Assembly: GCA_963205195.1 (NCBI GenBank)
Contig: CAUJHR010000020.1
Coordinates: 93,589 to 157,588, forward strand
From: Pseudomonadota bacterium
GTDB lineage: Bacteria > Pseudomonadota > Alphaproteobacteria > Rickettsiales > SXRF01
DNA: 64,000 nt
Direction of reading: 5' to 3'
The notes below the pieces were generated by a model. The model searched no databases. It saw nothing but the letters and a program-made list of their open reading frames with translations, and was not told the origin of the DNA. Made by a program: the position numbers and the translations under genes. Below are positions 36,931 through 46,874 of this stretch, piece after piece. The number at the start of each line of letters is the position of its first letter. Positions within the stretch are counted from its first letter, which is position 1.

Positions 36931-37203
36931 TTACTGCTTCTTGAGCAATTCCTGAGCGGCTACGGCTGCCACCTGCTCGACGCTTGTGCCCTTTTCCTTG
37001 GCAATCCGCTCATATTCGGCCTTGCGCTTGGAATTTACGTCAGCCACCAGTGCATCAACCTCTGCAGAAGGCTGGGCAGCTTTAATATAACCGGTGACCT
37101 GCTCCACAACAGCCCCGTTCTTACGAGCAGATTGCAAATCTAGTGCAAAAGCGCTAGTTGCAGCGAAAACACATACTAAAGACACTAAAACTAATAATCT
37201 CAT
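36931..37203 (-). CDS. ydbL: YdbL-family periplasmic protein (DUF1318)
   Basis: A 90-residue exported protein: signal peptide (MRLLVLVSLVCVFAATSAFA) then LDLQSARKNGAVVEQVTGYI, the YdbL opening, and a helical remainder. In E. coli ydbH-ynbE-ydbL form an operon; YdbH and YnbE build a bridge between inner and outer membranes for phospholipid transport and YdbL modulates it. The same order is kept here, with ydbL 19 bp after ynbE. Confidence 0.85.
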   Translation of the reverse strand: MRLLVLVSLVCVFAATSAFALDLQSARKNGAVVEQVTGYIKAAQPSAEVDALVADVNSKRKAEYERIAKEKGTSVEQVAAVAAQELLKKQ

Positions 37204-37222
37204 ATATTTCTCCGTAAATTGC

Positions 37223-37399
37223 TTAGAAAATATCTTTATTCTTGGCGATAGCCTGTTTTACATCTTTCTGGATTTCCAGCTTTATATTGACGTTAAGGTT
37301 TATCTCAATCGGCTTATCAGGCGCTTCCACCTTGACTGTTGGCTGGCAGGCGGCAAGAAGCGGCATAACAGCTAGGAACCAACTTGTATTTTTCAGCAT
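37223..37399 (-). CDS. ynbE: YnbE-family small outer-membrane lipoprotein
   Basis: A 58-residue lipoprotein. The lipobox LLAAC places the lipidated Cys at residue 18. The mature part (QPTVKVEAPDKPIEINLNVN, then a Lys/Asp/Gln-rich end IAKNKDIF) matches YnbE-type proteins, with alternating residues fit for a beta strand that extends a YdbH-like bridge. It starts eight bases past the ydbH stop. Confidence 0.85.
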   Translation of the reverse strand: MLKNTSWFLAVMPLLAACQPTVKVEAPDKPIEINLNVNIKLEIQKDVKQAIAKNKDIF

Positions 37400-37406
37400 T
37401 TTTTAC

Positions 37407-38498
37407 CTATTTAGTTAAATAATTAGGATTATTTATTATATTCATACTGCGAGTCACTAAATCTATCACATCCCCGCTCAGATGCACGTTTAATTTTACC
37501 GCCCTGCCATTATATACATCAGGATTATTACCTTCCAGTGACAGGAGCATTGATAATTGTTTATCATTGGCGCTTTCAATACCCATGGCAAAAACCGCGT
37601 AATGGAAATCCTTAAGCACATCCCTAAGCAGGGCCACTTGCGGAGTATCGTTGGGAATAACATCTGGCGAGAGCATAATCTTACCCTTATCCTCTGCTTT
37701 TAAATCACCTTTTTTTACTATAAATGAACCATCGCGGTTGATTACAACAGGAAGCGTGCCAGATACCACGCCGGTGGCAGTTGCGCGATTGCCGGTTGCT
37801 GATGCAAGCAGGGAATTAAGAGAAACCTGCTTGACCTTAAGATTTATAGATACCGGGTTTTTTGAATATAGCGGAATGGAAATATTCTGCGCTGAAAGCA
37901 TGCCTTCATTCCATGGAATGGCTGCCTTTGTTATTTTGATATTGGCTGTTTTTTCATCGCCAACTAAATAATTAAATATAAAGCTGCCGCTGGTTTTTTT
38001 ATCAATACCTGCAATATCCCCAGCAAGCAAAAGATTGTTATTGGTAAATTCCACCTTACCATTGCCCGCAAGCGACGGCAATGCAACCGGTGTTCCGACT
38101 ATATTGATAGCTTTTACTTCCCATGTTTTGGCCACAAGGCTTGCATAAACGTCTTTAAGTATAACATCCACCTGTCCGGCTTTCAGGTTTATATCAGCAG
38201 CATGGATCTCGCGGAAATTTCCATGCCATAACTCCATTAAATTATAATTTATGGAGAGGACTGGAAGCTTAAGCCCGCCAAAGGTAATGGCTTTAAAGGT
38301 TATTTTATCTAATTCTACAGATTCAACCGTAAATTCAAGATTGCTTATTCCCCGTGCAGCAGCTTCTGATTTTAAACGCTGTTCAATGATTTTATTCCAT
38401 GGAAGCGCATAGGCAGCGATCATTAAAATAAAAACTAGGGAAACAACGCCAAAAAAGAAGCGTTTAAGCAATAATTCCTTTTGTGATAATATTTGCAT
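37407..38498 (-). CDS. ydbH: YdbH-family AsmA-like intermembrane lipid transport protein
   Basis: A 363-residue protein with one N-terminal membrane helix (~12-30) and a beta-rich periplasmic region. The C-terminal part (GVVSGTLPVVINRDGSFIVK, GDLKAEDKGKI) carries the YdbH domain pattern. It is much shorter than the ~880-residue E. coli YdbH, which implies a shorter bridge or a shorter periplasm to span. It is the first gene of the ydbH-ynbE-ydbL operon and is transcribed divergently from the prepilin-like pair, 77 bp away. Confidence 0.82.
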   Translation of the reverse strand: MQILSQKELLLKRFFFGVVSLVFILMIAAYALPWNKIIEQRLKSEAAARGISNLEFTVESVELDKITFKAITFGGLKLPVLSINYNLMELWHGNFREIHAADINLKAGQVDVILKDVYASLVAKTWEVKAINIVGTPVALPSLAGNGKVEFTNNNLLLAGDIAGIDKKTSGSFIFNYLVGDEKTANIKITKAAIPWNEGMLSAQNISIPLYSKNPVSINLKVKQVSLNSLLASATGNRATATGVVSGTLPVVINRDGSFIVKKGDLKAEDKGKIMLSPDVIPNDTPQVALLRDVLKDFHYAVFAMGIESANDKQLSMLLSLEGNNPDVYNGRAVKLNVHLSGDVIDLVTRSMNIINNPNYLTK

Positions 38499-38575
38499 GA
38501 CAAATTAATATTAATTTCTGATATTGTTAGTTTATATAGCAATGATATGAAAAATATATAAAGATACGATTCATA

Positions 38576-39421
38576 ATGAATTACCGCATTAAAAATAAAG
38601 TCGGCTTTACCCTGGTTGAACTTTCTATTGTCCTTGTGATTATCGGGCTGGTTATTGGCGGGGTTATGGTCGGCAGGGATCTTATAGAAACTTCTAAGAT
38701 ACGTGCACAGATTACCCAGATCTCCGATATTGAGACACAAATAAATACTTTTCGGGTAAAATATAATTGCCTGCCGGGTGATTGCATTAATGCGACTTCG
38801 GCAATTGGAGCAACTTATAATGGTAATACCATAAATGACGGAGATGGGGATGGGTTAATACGCAGCATTTATGCTTATGGAGCAGTGCAGACCGCAGGGG
38901 ATTGCATAAGGCCTGATATAACCGGCGAAGTATCACAGCTGCTTCTTCAGCTCACTGCCGCCGGCATTGGAAATTATAAAGCAAATGGCGCACTTAATGG
39001 AGCAAATGCAACTATTGGCACCCAATATGGCTATACTTCCTATGGTAACGGTACAGGATTTTTTGTAAGCTGCCTTAAAAGTATTGTAAGCCCTACCTAT
39101 ATACCAACTTTTTTAACTACCGGAAATGTTATAATAATTGGCGCAGGATCAGCCAGTGTAGGACGAATAGCTTATGCACTTGGGACATATGGGGTAAAGT
39201 TATCATCAGGGTATGGATATTATGGGGCTGGCCTAAAGCTGAATCCTATAGGAATCCCTGCCGATGTTGCCAGGCAGATAGATAATAAAATTGATGATGG
39301 AAAACCTAGCAATGGGATTTTTGGTATAATATCTGGAGAAACTTCATGTGCTGATAATGTGGCCTCTTACCCAACTCCCGATGTTTTTTGCCTTGCAACC
39401 GCCGGAAAAAGAATTCGTTAG
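38576..39421 (+). CDS. Prepilin-like protein, first of tandem pair
   Basis: A 281-residue protein: short leader MNYRIKNKVG, then [19 protein letters not shown], the class III signal with Gly before the cut and Glu5 after it. YNCLPGDC gives a likely disulfide. The end has PADVARQIDNKIDDGKPSNG and a Cys-bearing ETSCADNVASYPTPDVFC block. Its family is shared with the next gene and with 774-1565. The ID.K.DDG motif resembles calcium-binding loops of pseudopilins (inference). It is probably an extracytoplasmic fibre or secretion pseudopilin. Confidence 0.85.
   Translation: MNYRIKNKVGFTLVELSIVLVIIGLVIGGVMVGRDLIETSKIRAQITQISDIETQINTFRVKYNCLPGDCINATSAIGATYNGNTINDGDGDGLIRSIYAYGAVQTAGDCIRPDITGEVSQLLLQLTAAGIGNYKANGALNGANATIGTQYGYTSYGNGTGFFVSCLKSIVSPTYIPTFLTTGNVIIIGAGSASVGRIAYALGTYGVKLSSGYGYYGAGLKLNPIGIPADVARQIDNKIDDGKPSNGIFGIISGETSCADNVASYPTPDVFCLATAGKRIR
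38621..38669 (+). repeat. 49-bp identical direct repeat, copy 1
   Basis: This stretch encodes part of the prepilin N-terminal helix. It is identical over all 49 bases to 39466-39514 in the next gene, 845 bp away. Confidence 0.9.
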
Positions 39422-39423
39422 CC

Positions 39424-40266
39424 ATGAGACAATATATGAATAAAAATGGTTTTACACTTGTTGAGCTTTCTATTGTCCTTGTGATTATCGGGCTGGTTAT
39501 TGGCGGGGTTATGGACTGCAGGGATCTTATAGAAACTACGAAGATACGCGCACAGATTACCCAGATATCCGATATTGAAACACAGATAAATACTTTTCGG
39601 TTGAAATATAATTGCCTGCCGGGTGATTGCACAAATGCTACTACCGTGATCGGCGCAAGCTTTAACAGCTATACTATAAATGATGGCGATGGTGATAATA
39701 TAATACGCAGCACTTATGCCTATGGCGCAGTACAGGCAACAGGCGATTGCCTGCAACCTGATGCAACTGGTGAGGTTTCCCAGCTACTATTACAATTAAG
39801 AGCAGCCGGGTTTGGCAATTATCTGGCGAATGGCGTTCTAAATAGCGGCAATGCTATCATTGGGATAAATTACAGCTATGCTGCATATGGAAACAGGACA
39901 GGTTTTTTTATAAGCTGCCTGACAAGGACAACAAATGCTGCCTGGATTCCTTTATTTTTAAGAAGGGGCAATATAATTGTAATTGGTGCAGGGGCAGCTA
40001 CCGTAGGAAGAATAGGGTATGGGATAGGCACTTACGGAAAATATGCATGGGGCACATATGGCTACTATGGTGCAAGCACTTTTATAAACCCAATTGGTAT
40101 CCCGGCTGATGTGGTACGGCAAATTGACGAAAAGATAGATGACGGAATCCCAAATAGTGGGAAATTTGGTATTATATCAGGTGAGTCATTATGTGACGAT
40201 AGCGTTACTTCCTACCCAACCCCCAATATTGCCTGCCGTGTTACGGCAGGTAAGAAAATCAACTAA
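39424..40266 (+). CDS. Prepilin-like protein, second of tandem pair
   Basis: A 280-residue paralogue of the preceding gene, starting three codons after it. The leader MRQYMNKNG precedes [19 protein letters not shown]. It shares [28 protein letters not shown] and the Cys-bearing [20 protein letters not shown] end. It has Asp-Cys (MDCRDL) where the first copy has Val-Gly. ATG 39424 is used; ATG 39436 is an alternative, and an upstream in-frame start lies inside the first gene. Its stop overlaps the stop of tgt on the other strand. Confidence 0.85.
   Translation: MRQYMNKNGFTLVELSIVLVIIGLVIGGVMDCRDLIETTKIRAQITQISDIETQINTFRLKYNCLPGDCTNATTVIGASFNSYTINDGDGDNIIRSTYAYGAVQATGDCLQPDATGEVSQLLLQLRAAGFGNYLANGVLNSGNAIIGINYSYAAYGNRTGFFISCLTRTTNAAWIPLFLRRGNIIVIGAGAATVGRIGYGIGTYGKYAWGTYGYYGASTFINPIGIPADVVRQIDEKIDDGIPNSGKFGIISGESLCDDSVTSYPTPNIACRVTAGKKIN
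39466..39514 (+). repeat. 49-bp identical direct repeat, copy 2
   Basis: Identical to 38621-38669. Recombination between the copies would delete 845 bp and leave one fused prepilin gene in frame. Confidence 0.9.
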
Positions 40267-41384
40267 TCCGGACATTGCTCCTTGCGGTATTTCACTAAAA
40301 ATCCTTCCGCAAATTCATTTAATTTCTGCAGTTCAATCGCATCCCTAAGTCCCTGCATCAATTGCTGGTAGAAGGTCAGGTTATGCCATGTAAGCAGCGT
40401 TGCGCCGAGCATTTCCTCAGCCTTGAACAAATGATGGAGGTAAGAGCGGCTATAGCTTGTGCAGGCAGGGCATGGGCAGTTTTCCTGTAATGGGCGAGGA
40501 TCATCAGCAAATTTAGCATTACGCAGGTTTTTTTCGCCTTCATCTGTATAACCCCTAGCAAAACGGCCTGCGCGGGTTGGAATCACGCAATCGAACATAT
40601 CAATCCCGCGTTGAACAGCTCCTATAATGTCGTCCGGCTTTCCCACTCCCATAAGGTAGCGTGGACGATCTGCCGGCAGATGCGGCATGGTGAAATCCAG
40701 AACCGAGAACATCAGCTCCTGTCCCTCACCCACTGCAAGACCGCCAACCGCGTAACCATCAAAGCCAATTTGCTTAAGAGCGTTTGCCGACTCTTCGCGA
40801 AGTTTTGGGAAAACGCTTCCCTGTACAATCCCAAATAAGCCGTAACCCTCGCGTTTGATAAAAGCATCTTTGGAGCGCTGCGCCCAACGCATTGAAAGCT
40901 GCATTGATTTTTCTGCTTCTTCCTCGCTCACCGGGAACGGCGTACATTCATCAAACGCCATGGTTATATCACTGCCCAGCAAATGCTGTATTTCCATTGA
41001 GCGCTCTGGAGTCAGGTTATATTCGCTGCCATCCAGATGTGATTTGAATACCACCCCATGCTCGCTGATCTTACGAAGTTTAGAGAGCGACATCACCTGG
41101 AACCCTCCCGAATCAGTAAGTATCGGCTTATTCCAATTCATGAATTTATGCAGCCCGCCCATTTTGGCGATCAATTCAGCCGATGGGCGCAGCATTAAAT
41201 GATAGGTATTGGAAAGCAATATATCAGCGCCGGTCTGCGCTACTGCTTCTGGGGTCATTCCCTTAACAGTTGCGGCAGTTCCCACCGGCATAAATGCTGG
41301 TGTACGTATCTCGCCATGCGCTGTTTTAACAACGCCATTGCGCGCAAGTCCATCAGTATAGTTTATTTTAAAGGTAAGTGACAT
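40263..41384 (-). CDS. tgt: tRNA-guanine transglycosylase
   Basis: Exchanges the wobble guanine of GUN-anticodon tRNAs for preQ1 in queuosine synthesis. It is 373 aa with [10 protein letters not shown], the nucleophile region [12 protein letters not shown], and the zinc site [17 protein letters not shown] near the C-terminus. It lies two bases after queA, the next enzyme of the same pathway. Confidence 0.97.
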   Translation of the reverse strand: MSLTFKINYTDGLARNGVVKTAHGEIRTPAFMPVGTAATVKGMTPEAVAQTGADILLSNTYHLMLRPSAELIAKMGGLHKFMNWNKPILTDSGGFQVMSLSKLRKISEHGVVFKSHLDGSEYNLTPERSMEIQHLLGSDITMAFDECTPFPVSEEEAEKSMQLSMRWAQRSKDAFIKREGYGLFGIVQGSVFPKLREESANALKQIGFDGYAVGGLAVGEGQELMFSVLDFTMPHLPADRPRYLMGVGKPDDIIGAVQRGIDMFDCVIPTRAGRFARGYTDEGEKNLRNAKFADDPRPLQENCPCPACTSYSRSYLHHLFKAEEMLGATLLTWHNLTFYQQLMQGLRDAIELQKLNEFAEGFLVKYRKEQCPD

Positions 41385-41386
41385 GG

Positions 41387-42430
41387 CTAAGCTTTACTAT
41401 TATTTTGCCCCAGAAGTAAACAGGCATCACCGTAAGAATAAAAACGGTAATTGTTTTTTATGGCGTGGGCGTAAGCTTCCTGCATTTTTTCCAACCCCAT
41501 CAGCGCACTGACCAGCATGAATAAAGTGGATTTTGGCAGGTGGAAATTGGTAAGCAATGCATCTACAATCTTGAACTTATAGCCTGGGGTGATGAATATG
41601 TCGGTTTCACCTGCAAATTCCTGCAATATTCCATATTCATCTGCCGCCGATTCAAGTGTACGCAAGCTGGTGGTGCCAACTGCGATAACCAGCCTGCCTG
41701 CTTTTTTTGCAGCGTTTATCAATTCTGCCGTTTCTTTGCTTATCTCGGCATATTCGCTGTGCATTTTATGCTCTGATGTATCATCAGTTTTCACCGGGAG
41801 GAATGTACCGCCGCCTACATGCAATGTGATATGTACTCGCTTAACTCCCTTGGCATCAATCGCCGCCAAAAGTTTTTCGGTGAAATGCAGCCCTGCGGTT
41901 GGCGCGGCTACCGAACCGGAATTTCTAGCATATATGGTCTGGTAATTAGAGTTATCACTATTGTCAGCCTTGCGGTTACGCTCAATATACGGCGGCAGCG
42001 GCATAGAACCATATTTCTCCAGTTTTTGCTGGAAAATATTTTCTGGATAATCAAATTCGAGAAGCACCTGCCCGTCATCATATTTCTGCTGCACCTGCGC
42101 GGAAAAATCAGAAGAAAATGCTACCATATCATGAGTGCGTAATTTTTTTGCCGGTTTAGCAAAACATTGCCACTCATTAGCAGAAATTTTCTTATGCAAT
42201 AATATTTCGATTCTGGCATTATTACGCATGCCCAATAATCGCGCCGGAATCACTTTGGTATCATTGAACACCAATACATCCCCTGCCCTCAGGAAATCAG
42301 TTAGCTCACCTATGTTTTTATCTTGCAGGGCATCGCCTACAACAAGCATACGCGAGCTGTCGCGTGGGTAAGCTGGCGCAGATGCAATATGGCTTTCGGG
42401 CAACGTGAAATCAAATAGGGAGGTTTTCAT
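41387..42430 (-). CDS. queA: S-adenosylmethionine:tRNA ribosyltransferase-isomerase
   Basis: Converts preQ1 in tRNA to epoxyqueuosine using the ribosyl part of SAM. At 347 aa it has the family opening ([12 protein letters not shown]), the motif [17 protein letters not shown] and the [10 protein letters not shown] block. It is co-transcribed with tgt and the acetyltransferase gene six bases upstream. Confidence 0.97.
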   Translation of the reverse strand: MKTSLFDFTLPESHIASAPAYPRDSSRMLVVGDALQDKNIGELTDFLRAGDVLVFNDTKVIPARLLGMRNNARIEILLHKKISANEWQCFAKPAKKLRTHDMVAFSSDFSAQVQQKYDDGQVLLEFDYPENIFQQKLEKYGSMPLPPYIERNRKADNSDNSNYQTIYARNSGSVAAPTAGLHFTEKLLAAIDAKGVKRVHITLHVGGGTFLPVKTDDTSEHKMHSEYAEISKETAELINAAKKAGRLVIAVGTTSLRTLESAADEYGILQEFAGETDIFITPGYKFKIVDALLTNFHLPKSTLFMLVSALMGLEKMQEAYAHAIKNNYRFYSYGDACLLLGQNNSKA

Positions 42431-42436
42431 TTACGT

Positions 42437-43324
42437 TTAAAGACTTGCAGAATGACGACTCTGCTCTTCATGGCCTAAGTTTCTAAGGTTCGAGTGGTTT
42501 CTACCATTTCCTAGAACTCTGTCAGTCAATTTTTTGAATCTATCGGCCAGAGTTTCTACATCTTTTCTATTAGCCGTATCTTCAATACGAATGATCTTAA
42601 ATTCCCCATTTTCCTTTAATACATGACTATAAGCAGGAATATTTTGTTCAATACGGCCAACTCCTTTATGTATAACAGCAGCTGTGCCTATTATAATTCC
42701 GTCAGCTATTTCATTATTGTCAGCAATTTGAGCTGAGCTGCCAATTGCTACTTTATTTCCAACCGTAATATTATTTCCCTGCAATTTTACATGCGGATTC
42801 AATTTAACATTATTACCAATTTTTACATGCCCTAATACATCAACTCCGGTTGATATAGTGCAGTAATCACCTATTTCAGGGTGTCGGTGGGAAATATCTT
42901 TTGGATTTCCATATGCGCCCAAGGTCACATTATGGTACATTAAAGTATTTTTTCCAATCTTTGCTGTTTCACCAATTACACCGCCTGTTCCATGATCAAC
43001 AAAGAAATTATCACCTATTTTTGTACCCGGATGGATATCAATCCCAGTGCGCGAATGTGCTGATTCAGATAATTGCCGCGCCTGTATCCTTTTTAGAGAT
43101 TCGCCACTATTATAAAGCTTATGGGCTTCCTCATGCACAGCAATTGCAATAGCCCCAGGATAAGAAGCGAGTTCTTTCTTTACTTCATCTTTAGTTTTTC
43201 CATTGAGGGCCGGATCTTTAGCCATGGCCATTCCAATAAAATCAGGATGGCTGTCCAAGTAATTCTTAACTAGGCCATCAATTTTATTTTGCAGACCGAT
43301 AAAGTCGGCGGGTAATTCACTCAT
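42437..43324 (-). CDS. cysE: Serine O-acetyltransferase-like hexapeptide protein
   Basis: A left-handed beta-helix acyltransferase of 295 aa. ARQLSESAHSRTGIDIHPGTKIG opens the repeat domain, HGTGGVIGETAKIGKNTLMYHNVTLGAYG carries the family's catalytic His region, and hexapeptide repeats continue to ~245. It probably makes O-acetylserine for cysteine synthesis. A charged tail of about 45 residues at the C-terminus is not typical. ATG 43324 (MSELPADF) is preferred over 43360 because the extra residues look non-coding. It heads the queA-tgt operon. Confidence 0.82.
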   Translation of the reverse strand: MSELPADFIGLQNKIDGLVKNYLDSHPDFIGMAMAKDPALNGKTKDEVKKELASYPGAIAIAVHEEAHKLYNSGESLKRIQARQLSESAHSRTGIDIHPGTKIGDNFFVDHGTGGVIGETAKIGKNTLMYHNVTLGAYGNPKDISHRHPEIGDYCTISTGVDVLGHVKIGNNVKLNPHVKLQGNNITVGNKVAIGSSAQIADNNEIADGIIIGTAAVIHKGVGRIEQNIPAYSHVLKENGEFKIIRIEDTANRKDVETLADRFKKLTDRVLGNGRNHSNLRNLGHEEQSRHSASL

Positions 43325-43421
43325 GATTATGCATTCCCAATAATATAATATAGCAGCCATTATATTATACTATTAGTTATAGTCAAATAAACAATAATAC
43401 ATGAATTGCGTGTGAATTATA

Positions 43422-45005
43422 TTATGCAGCCAGATTTTCCCCTGCTAAGGCACGCCGGATCAGTTTTACAGTTTCCATACGGCCATATAGTTTCACAAAA
43501 GACCCCATACGCGGGCCTTGCGACTGCCCCAGCAATATCTCATAAAGCGCTGAAAACCATTGTTTTAACTCAGGAAATGGATTGGTTTTGCCTATCTCAT
43601 AAATCTGGGTCTGAATGTCCTCGGCTGTAGCATTATCCCCTATTGATTCCAAATAGTCAGCCAACTGACTAAGCGCGTTTGACTCTAATTCTGTTGGCAA
43701 CCTGAATTTACGGGTTGGTTTTACGAAGTCCTGATAGTAATTAACCGCGCCATTTACTAGCTTATCCAAAAACGGATGGGTCTGCGGTGTAAACTGCGGC
43801 ATGGTGTGGGTGATGAATCCCCACAGGACTTTTCCATCTTCTGCCCCGGCAACACTTGCAAGGTTAAGCAGAAGGTTAAAACTCGGAACTCCTTCCGGCG
43901 CTGGGGGATTAGAGTTATGTATGTGGAATACCGGGTTATTCAGCCGGGTGCCTCCCTCTTCTTTTGCGAATTTATCAAGATAGGTTTGATACTCATCAAC
44001 CGCCTTGGGAATCACATCAAAATACAATCTCTTTGCTTTGCGCGGGGACTGGAACATATAAAGGCTGAGGGACTCCTGCGGTGCGTAACGCAGCCATTCA
44101 TCAATAGTAAGCCCATTGCCTTTGGATTTCGAAATCTTCTGGCCTTTATCGTCCAGGAAAAGCTCATACATATATTGCTGAGGTGGATTTCCTCCAGCAA
44201 TTTTGCATATAGCGCTGTATAATTCTGCAGATGCCAGATGTTCTTTACCGTACATTTCATAATCAACGCCCAAAGCCGCCCAACGCATACCCATATCAGG
44301 CTTCCATTGCAGCTTACAATGCCCGCCAGTTACCGGCACTTCTTCCAAAGTTCCATCTTCTTCCTCATAAATTATAGTTCCCTTATCAGGGCGAGTTTCA
44401 GTAACTCTAGCAAGCAGTACTTTGCCGGAGCGCGGAGAAACGGGGAGGAATGGACTATAGGTTTGCTGGCGCTCATCGCCCAGAGTTGGCAGCATCACCT
44501 CCATAACTTTTTCGTACCTGCCAAGCAAAGTAAGCAATGTAGAATCGAATTCACCGGATTTGTAAGTTTCAGTAGAACTTTTGAATTCATACTCAAAGCC
44601 AAAATGGTCAAGAAATGTACGCAGACGCGCATTCATATGATGCCCAAAACTTTCATGCGTGCCAAATGGATCGGGAACCGAAGTCAGTGGTTTTCCCAGA
44701 TTGGCTTTTATCATCTCAGCATTAGGCAGGTTATCAGGAACCTTACGCAGCCCATCCATGTCATCGGAAAAACAAATAAGCTTAGTTGGAATATCGCTTA
44801 TCTGCTTAAAAGCATTGCGAACCATGGTTGTACGCGCAACTTCGCCAAACGTGCCTATATGCGGAAGGCCTGATGGCCCATAACCTGTTTCAAAAAGCAC
44901 ATATCCTTTTTCAGGAGGGGCATTTTTATAACGCTCAACAAGGGATAATGCTTCCTGGAAAGGCCACGCTGTTGATGCGGATGCCAGAGTTTTTATATCG
45001 GTCAT
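43422..45005 (-). CDS. lysS: Lysyl-tRNA synthetase, class I
   Basis: Charges tRNA-Lys. This is the archaeal-type class I enzyme (527 aa), unrelated to class II LysRS, and typical of alphaproteobacteria and spirochaetes. The HIGH motif is in PSGLPHIGTFGEVAR and the KMSKS motif is KISKSKGNG. It is monocistronic, divergent from the Kef-type antiporter. Confidence 0.97.
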   Translation of the reverse strand: MTDIKTLASASTAWPFQEALSLVERYKNAPPEKGYVLFETGYGPSGLPHIGTFGEVARTTMVRNAFKQISDIPTKLICFSDDMDGLRKVPDNLPNAEMIKANLGKPLTSVPDPFGTHESFGHHMNARLRTFLDHFGFEYEFKSSTETYKSGEFDSTLLTLLGRYEKVMEVMLPTLGDERQQTYSPFLPVSPRSGKVLLARVTETRPDKGTIIYEEEDGTLEEVPVTGGHCKLQWKPDMGMRWAALGVDYEMYGKEHLASAELYSAICKIAGGNPPQQYMYELFLDDKGQKISKSKGNGLTIDEWLRYAPQESLSLYMFQSPRKAKRLYFDVIPKAVDEYQTYLDKFAKEEGGTRLNNPVFHIHNSNPPAPEGVPSFNLLLNLASVAGAEDGKVLWGFITHTMPQFTPQTHPFLDKLVNGAVNYYQDFVKPTRKFRLPTELESNALSQLADYLESIGDNATAEDIQTQIYEIGKTNPFPELKQWFSALYEILLGQSQGPRMGSFVKLYGRMETVKLIRRALAGENLAA

Positions 45006-45158
45006 AAACTATGCTTTCTGCCAAAAGAAAATTATGTTATAAAATTATATTACTGTTTGGCACAACCATTAACTTAAAATCCGCATATTTCCAATAGATA
45101 AACCAATTAAATTACATACCTAATTGCTATTGCAAAAAATGGGTGTTAATAGGCTCAT

Positions 45159-46874
45159 ATGAACCATGCTATACCTCTTTTTGAAATCGTAATACTGCTA
45201 TTGTCAGCAGTATTTATTGTGTCGATTTTCAGAGTATTACGGCTAAGCCCTGCCCTTGGCCATCTTGCAGCCGGAACTATAATAGGACCTTTCGGGCTGG
45301 CACTAATCAGCGATATCAAGACAACATCAGGTATTGCAGAATTCGGGGTTATTTTCTTATTATTCCTGATCGGGCTGGAGTTATCCTTCAAACGCCTGCA
45401 AAGCATAAGAAAGCATGTATTTGGCTTTGGCAGCGCTCAATTGTTAATTACAGGTGGCTTATTCACCATTGTATTACTTGGGCTGGGAACAACTACGCAA
45501 GCATCAATAATTATTGGCTGCGGCCTTGCGCTTTCTTCAACTGCCATTGTATTGCAAGTTGTTGCTGAACAGGGAGAAAAATCATCGCAGGTAGGCAGGC
45601 TCGCGCTAGCCATACTTATTCTGCAGGATTTAGCGGTAATTCCTCTTCTCGTACTGGTATCAATGCTTGGCAATAACGAGCAAAGCCTACTGGATGCTAT
45701 AACAGATTCAGCATTTAAAGCGACACTCTGCCTGGGGGTTATATTCCTTGCTGGAAGATATTTATTGCGTCCTCTACTACGTTTTATAGCATCATTGGAA
45801 AATACCGAGTTGTTTTCTGCAACCACACTTCTTGTATTACTTGGAGTTGCATGGCTATCTTCTATGGCCGGGCTTTCCCCTGCACTAGGTGCATTTCTTG
45901 CAGGGCTGCTTATTGCTGAAACAGAATTCAAGCCGCAAGTGGAAGCCGATATCCTGCCTTATAAAAATTTATTACTGGGGCTGTTTTTCATGACAGTTGG
46001 CATGTCGCTTAATATAGACATGCTAAAAGCACATTTTATCGGCATTATAGGGCTTACTATTTCGCTTATGGCCTGTAAAACAATTATAATAATGGGCTTG
46101 TGCCGGATATTTAATTTCAGTTTAGGTACTGCGACGCATGTAGGGCTTTTGCTATCACAGGGCGGCGAATTTTCATTTATTTTATTCTCTCTGGCAGATG
46201 GAAATGGGATCATAGGTGATGACCTGGCGCAGATATTGTTAGTAGTTGTAACAATGAGCATGGCATTTACACCTCTTGTAGCAGAGCTTGGGAAAAAGAT
46301 TGCTATAATACTGGAAAAACGCGCTATATCAAAGCCAGAAGCAATGCTTGAGGAGATAGTAGACCTACGAAAGCATGTTATAATAAGCGGCTTTGGGCGC
46401 GTTGGGCATACGGTTGCAAAACTTCTGGAAAGTGAAAATATACCTTATGTAATTATTGATATTGACTCCTTCATGGTATCACGTGAGCGCAAAAACGGCC
46501 TGCCTATATATTACGGCGATACTGTACGCGTGCATGTACTAAAATCTCTAGCAATTGAAAGGGCAAAAGCTCTTATAATAACCCATAACGACATACGAGT
46601 TGGTATACAGACCATCACTGCGGTGCGCGACTTAAACCTCGACCTGCCGATAATCGCCCGTGCACGTAATATAGATCAGGTACAAAAGCTGGAAAAAGCC
46701 GGGGCAAATTTAGCGGTTGCTGAAATGTTCGAAGTAAGCCTGCAGCTTGGCGGCGCAGTTCTTAAGGAAATTGGCGTTGCCGACCATGAAATAAGCAGGA
46801 TAATAGACGTATTCCGCGCCGAGGATTATTCACTCACCCGCACGGCGGAGAATGAGTCTGCCGCTCTCGAATAA
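45159..46874 (+). CDS. Kef/CPA2-type cation:proton antiporter with RCK domain
   Basis: A 571-residue inner-membrane protein. Residues ~1-380 form the Na+/H+ exchanger fold with about 12 helices (FGVIFLLFLIGLELS, GLSPALGAFLAGLLIAETEF). A TrkA-N/RCK domain follows (HVIISGFGRVGHTVAKLLE, a Rossmann motif binding NAD(H)). It probably exports K+ in exchange for H+. There is no KefF/KefG partner nearby, so glutathione gating like KefB/KefC is not established; YbaL-like is an alternative. Confidence 0.88.
   Translation: MNHAIPLFEIVILLLSAVFIVSIFRVLRLSPALGHLAAGTIIGPFGLALISDIKTTSGIAEFGVIFLLFLIGLELSFKRLQSIRKHVFGFGSAQLLITGGLFTIVLLGLGTTTQASIIIGCGLALSSTAIVLQVVAEQGEKSSQVGRLALAILILQDLAVIPLLVLVSMLGNNEQSLLDAITDSAFKATLCLGVIFLAGRYLLRPLLRFIASLENTELFSATTLLVLLGVAWLSSMAGLSPALGAFLAGLLIAETEFKPQVEADILPYKNLLLGLFFMTVGMSLNIDMLKAHFIGIIGLTISLMACKTIIIMGLCRIFNFSLGTATHVGLLLSQGGEFSFILFSLADGNGIIGDDLAQILLVVVTMSMAFTPLVAELGKKIAIILEKRAISKPEAMLEEIVDLRKHVIISGFGRVGHTVAKLLESENIPYVIIDIDSFMVSRERKNGLPIYYGDTVRVHVLKSLAIERAKALIITHNDIRVGIQTITAVRDLNLDLPIIARARNIDQVQKLEKAGANLAVAEMFEVSLQLGGAVLKEIGVADHEISRIIDVFRAEDYSLTRTAENESAALE

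Noticed and set aside
45155-46261. Minus-strand open frames across the Kef-type antiporter
   Set aside because: They are antisense to a complete, well-conserved gene and show no family motif or ribosome-binding site.
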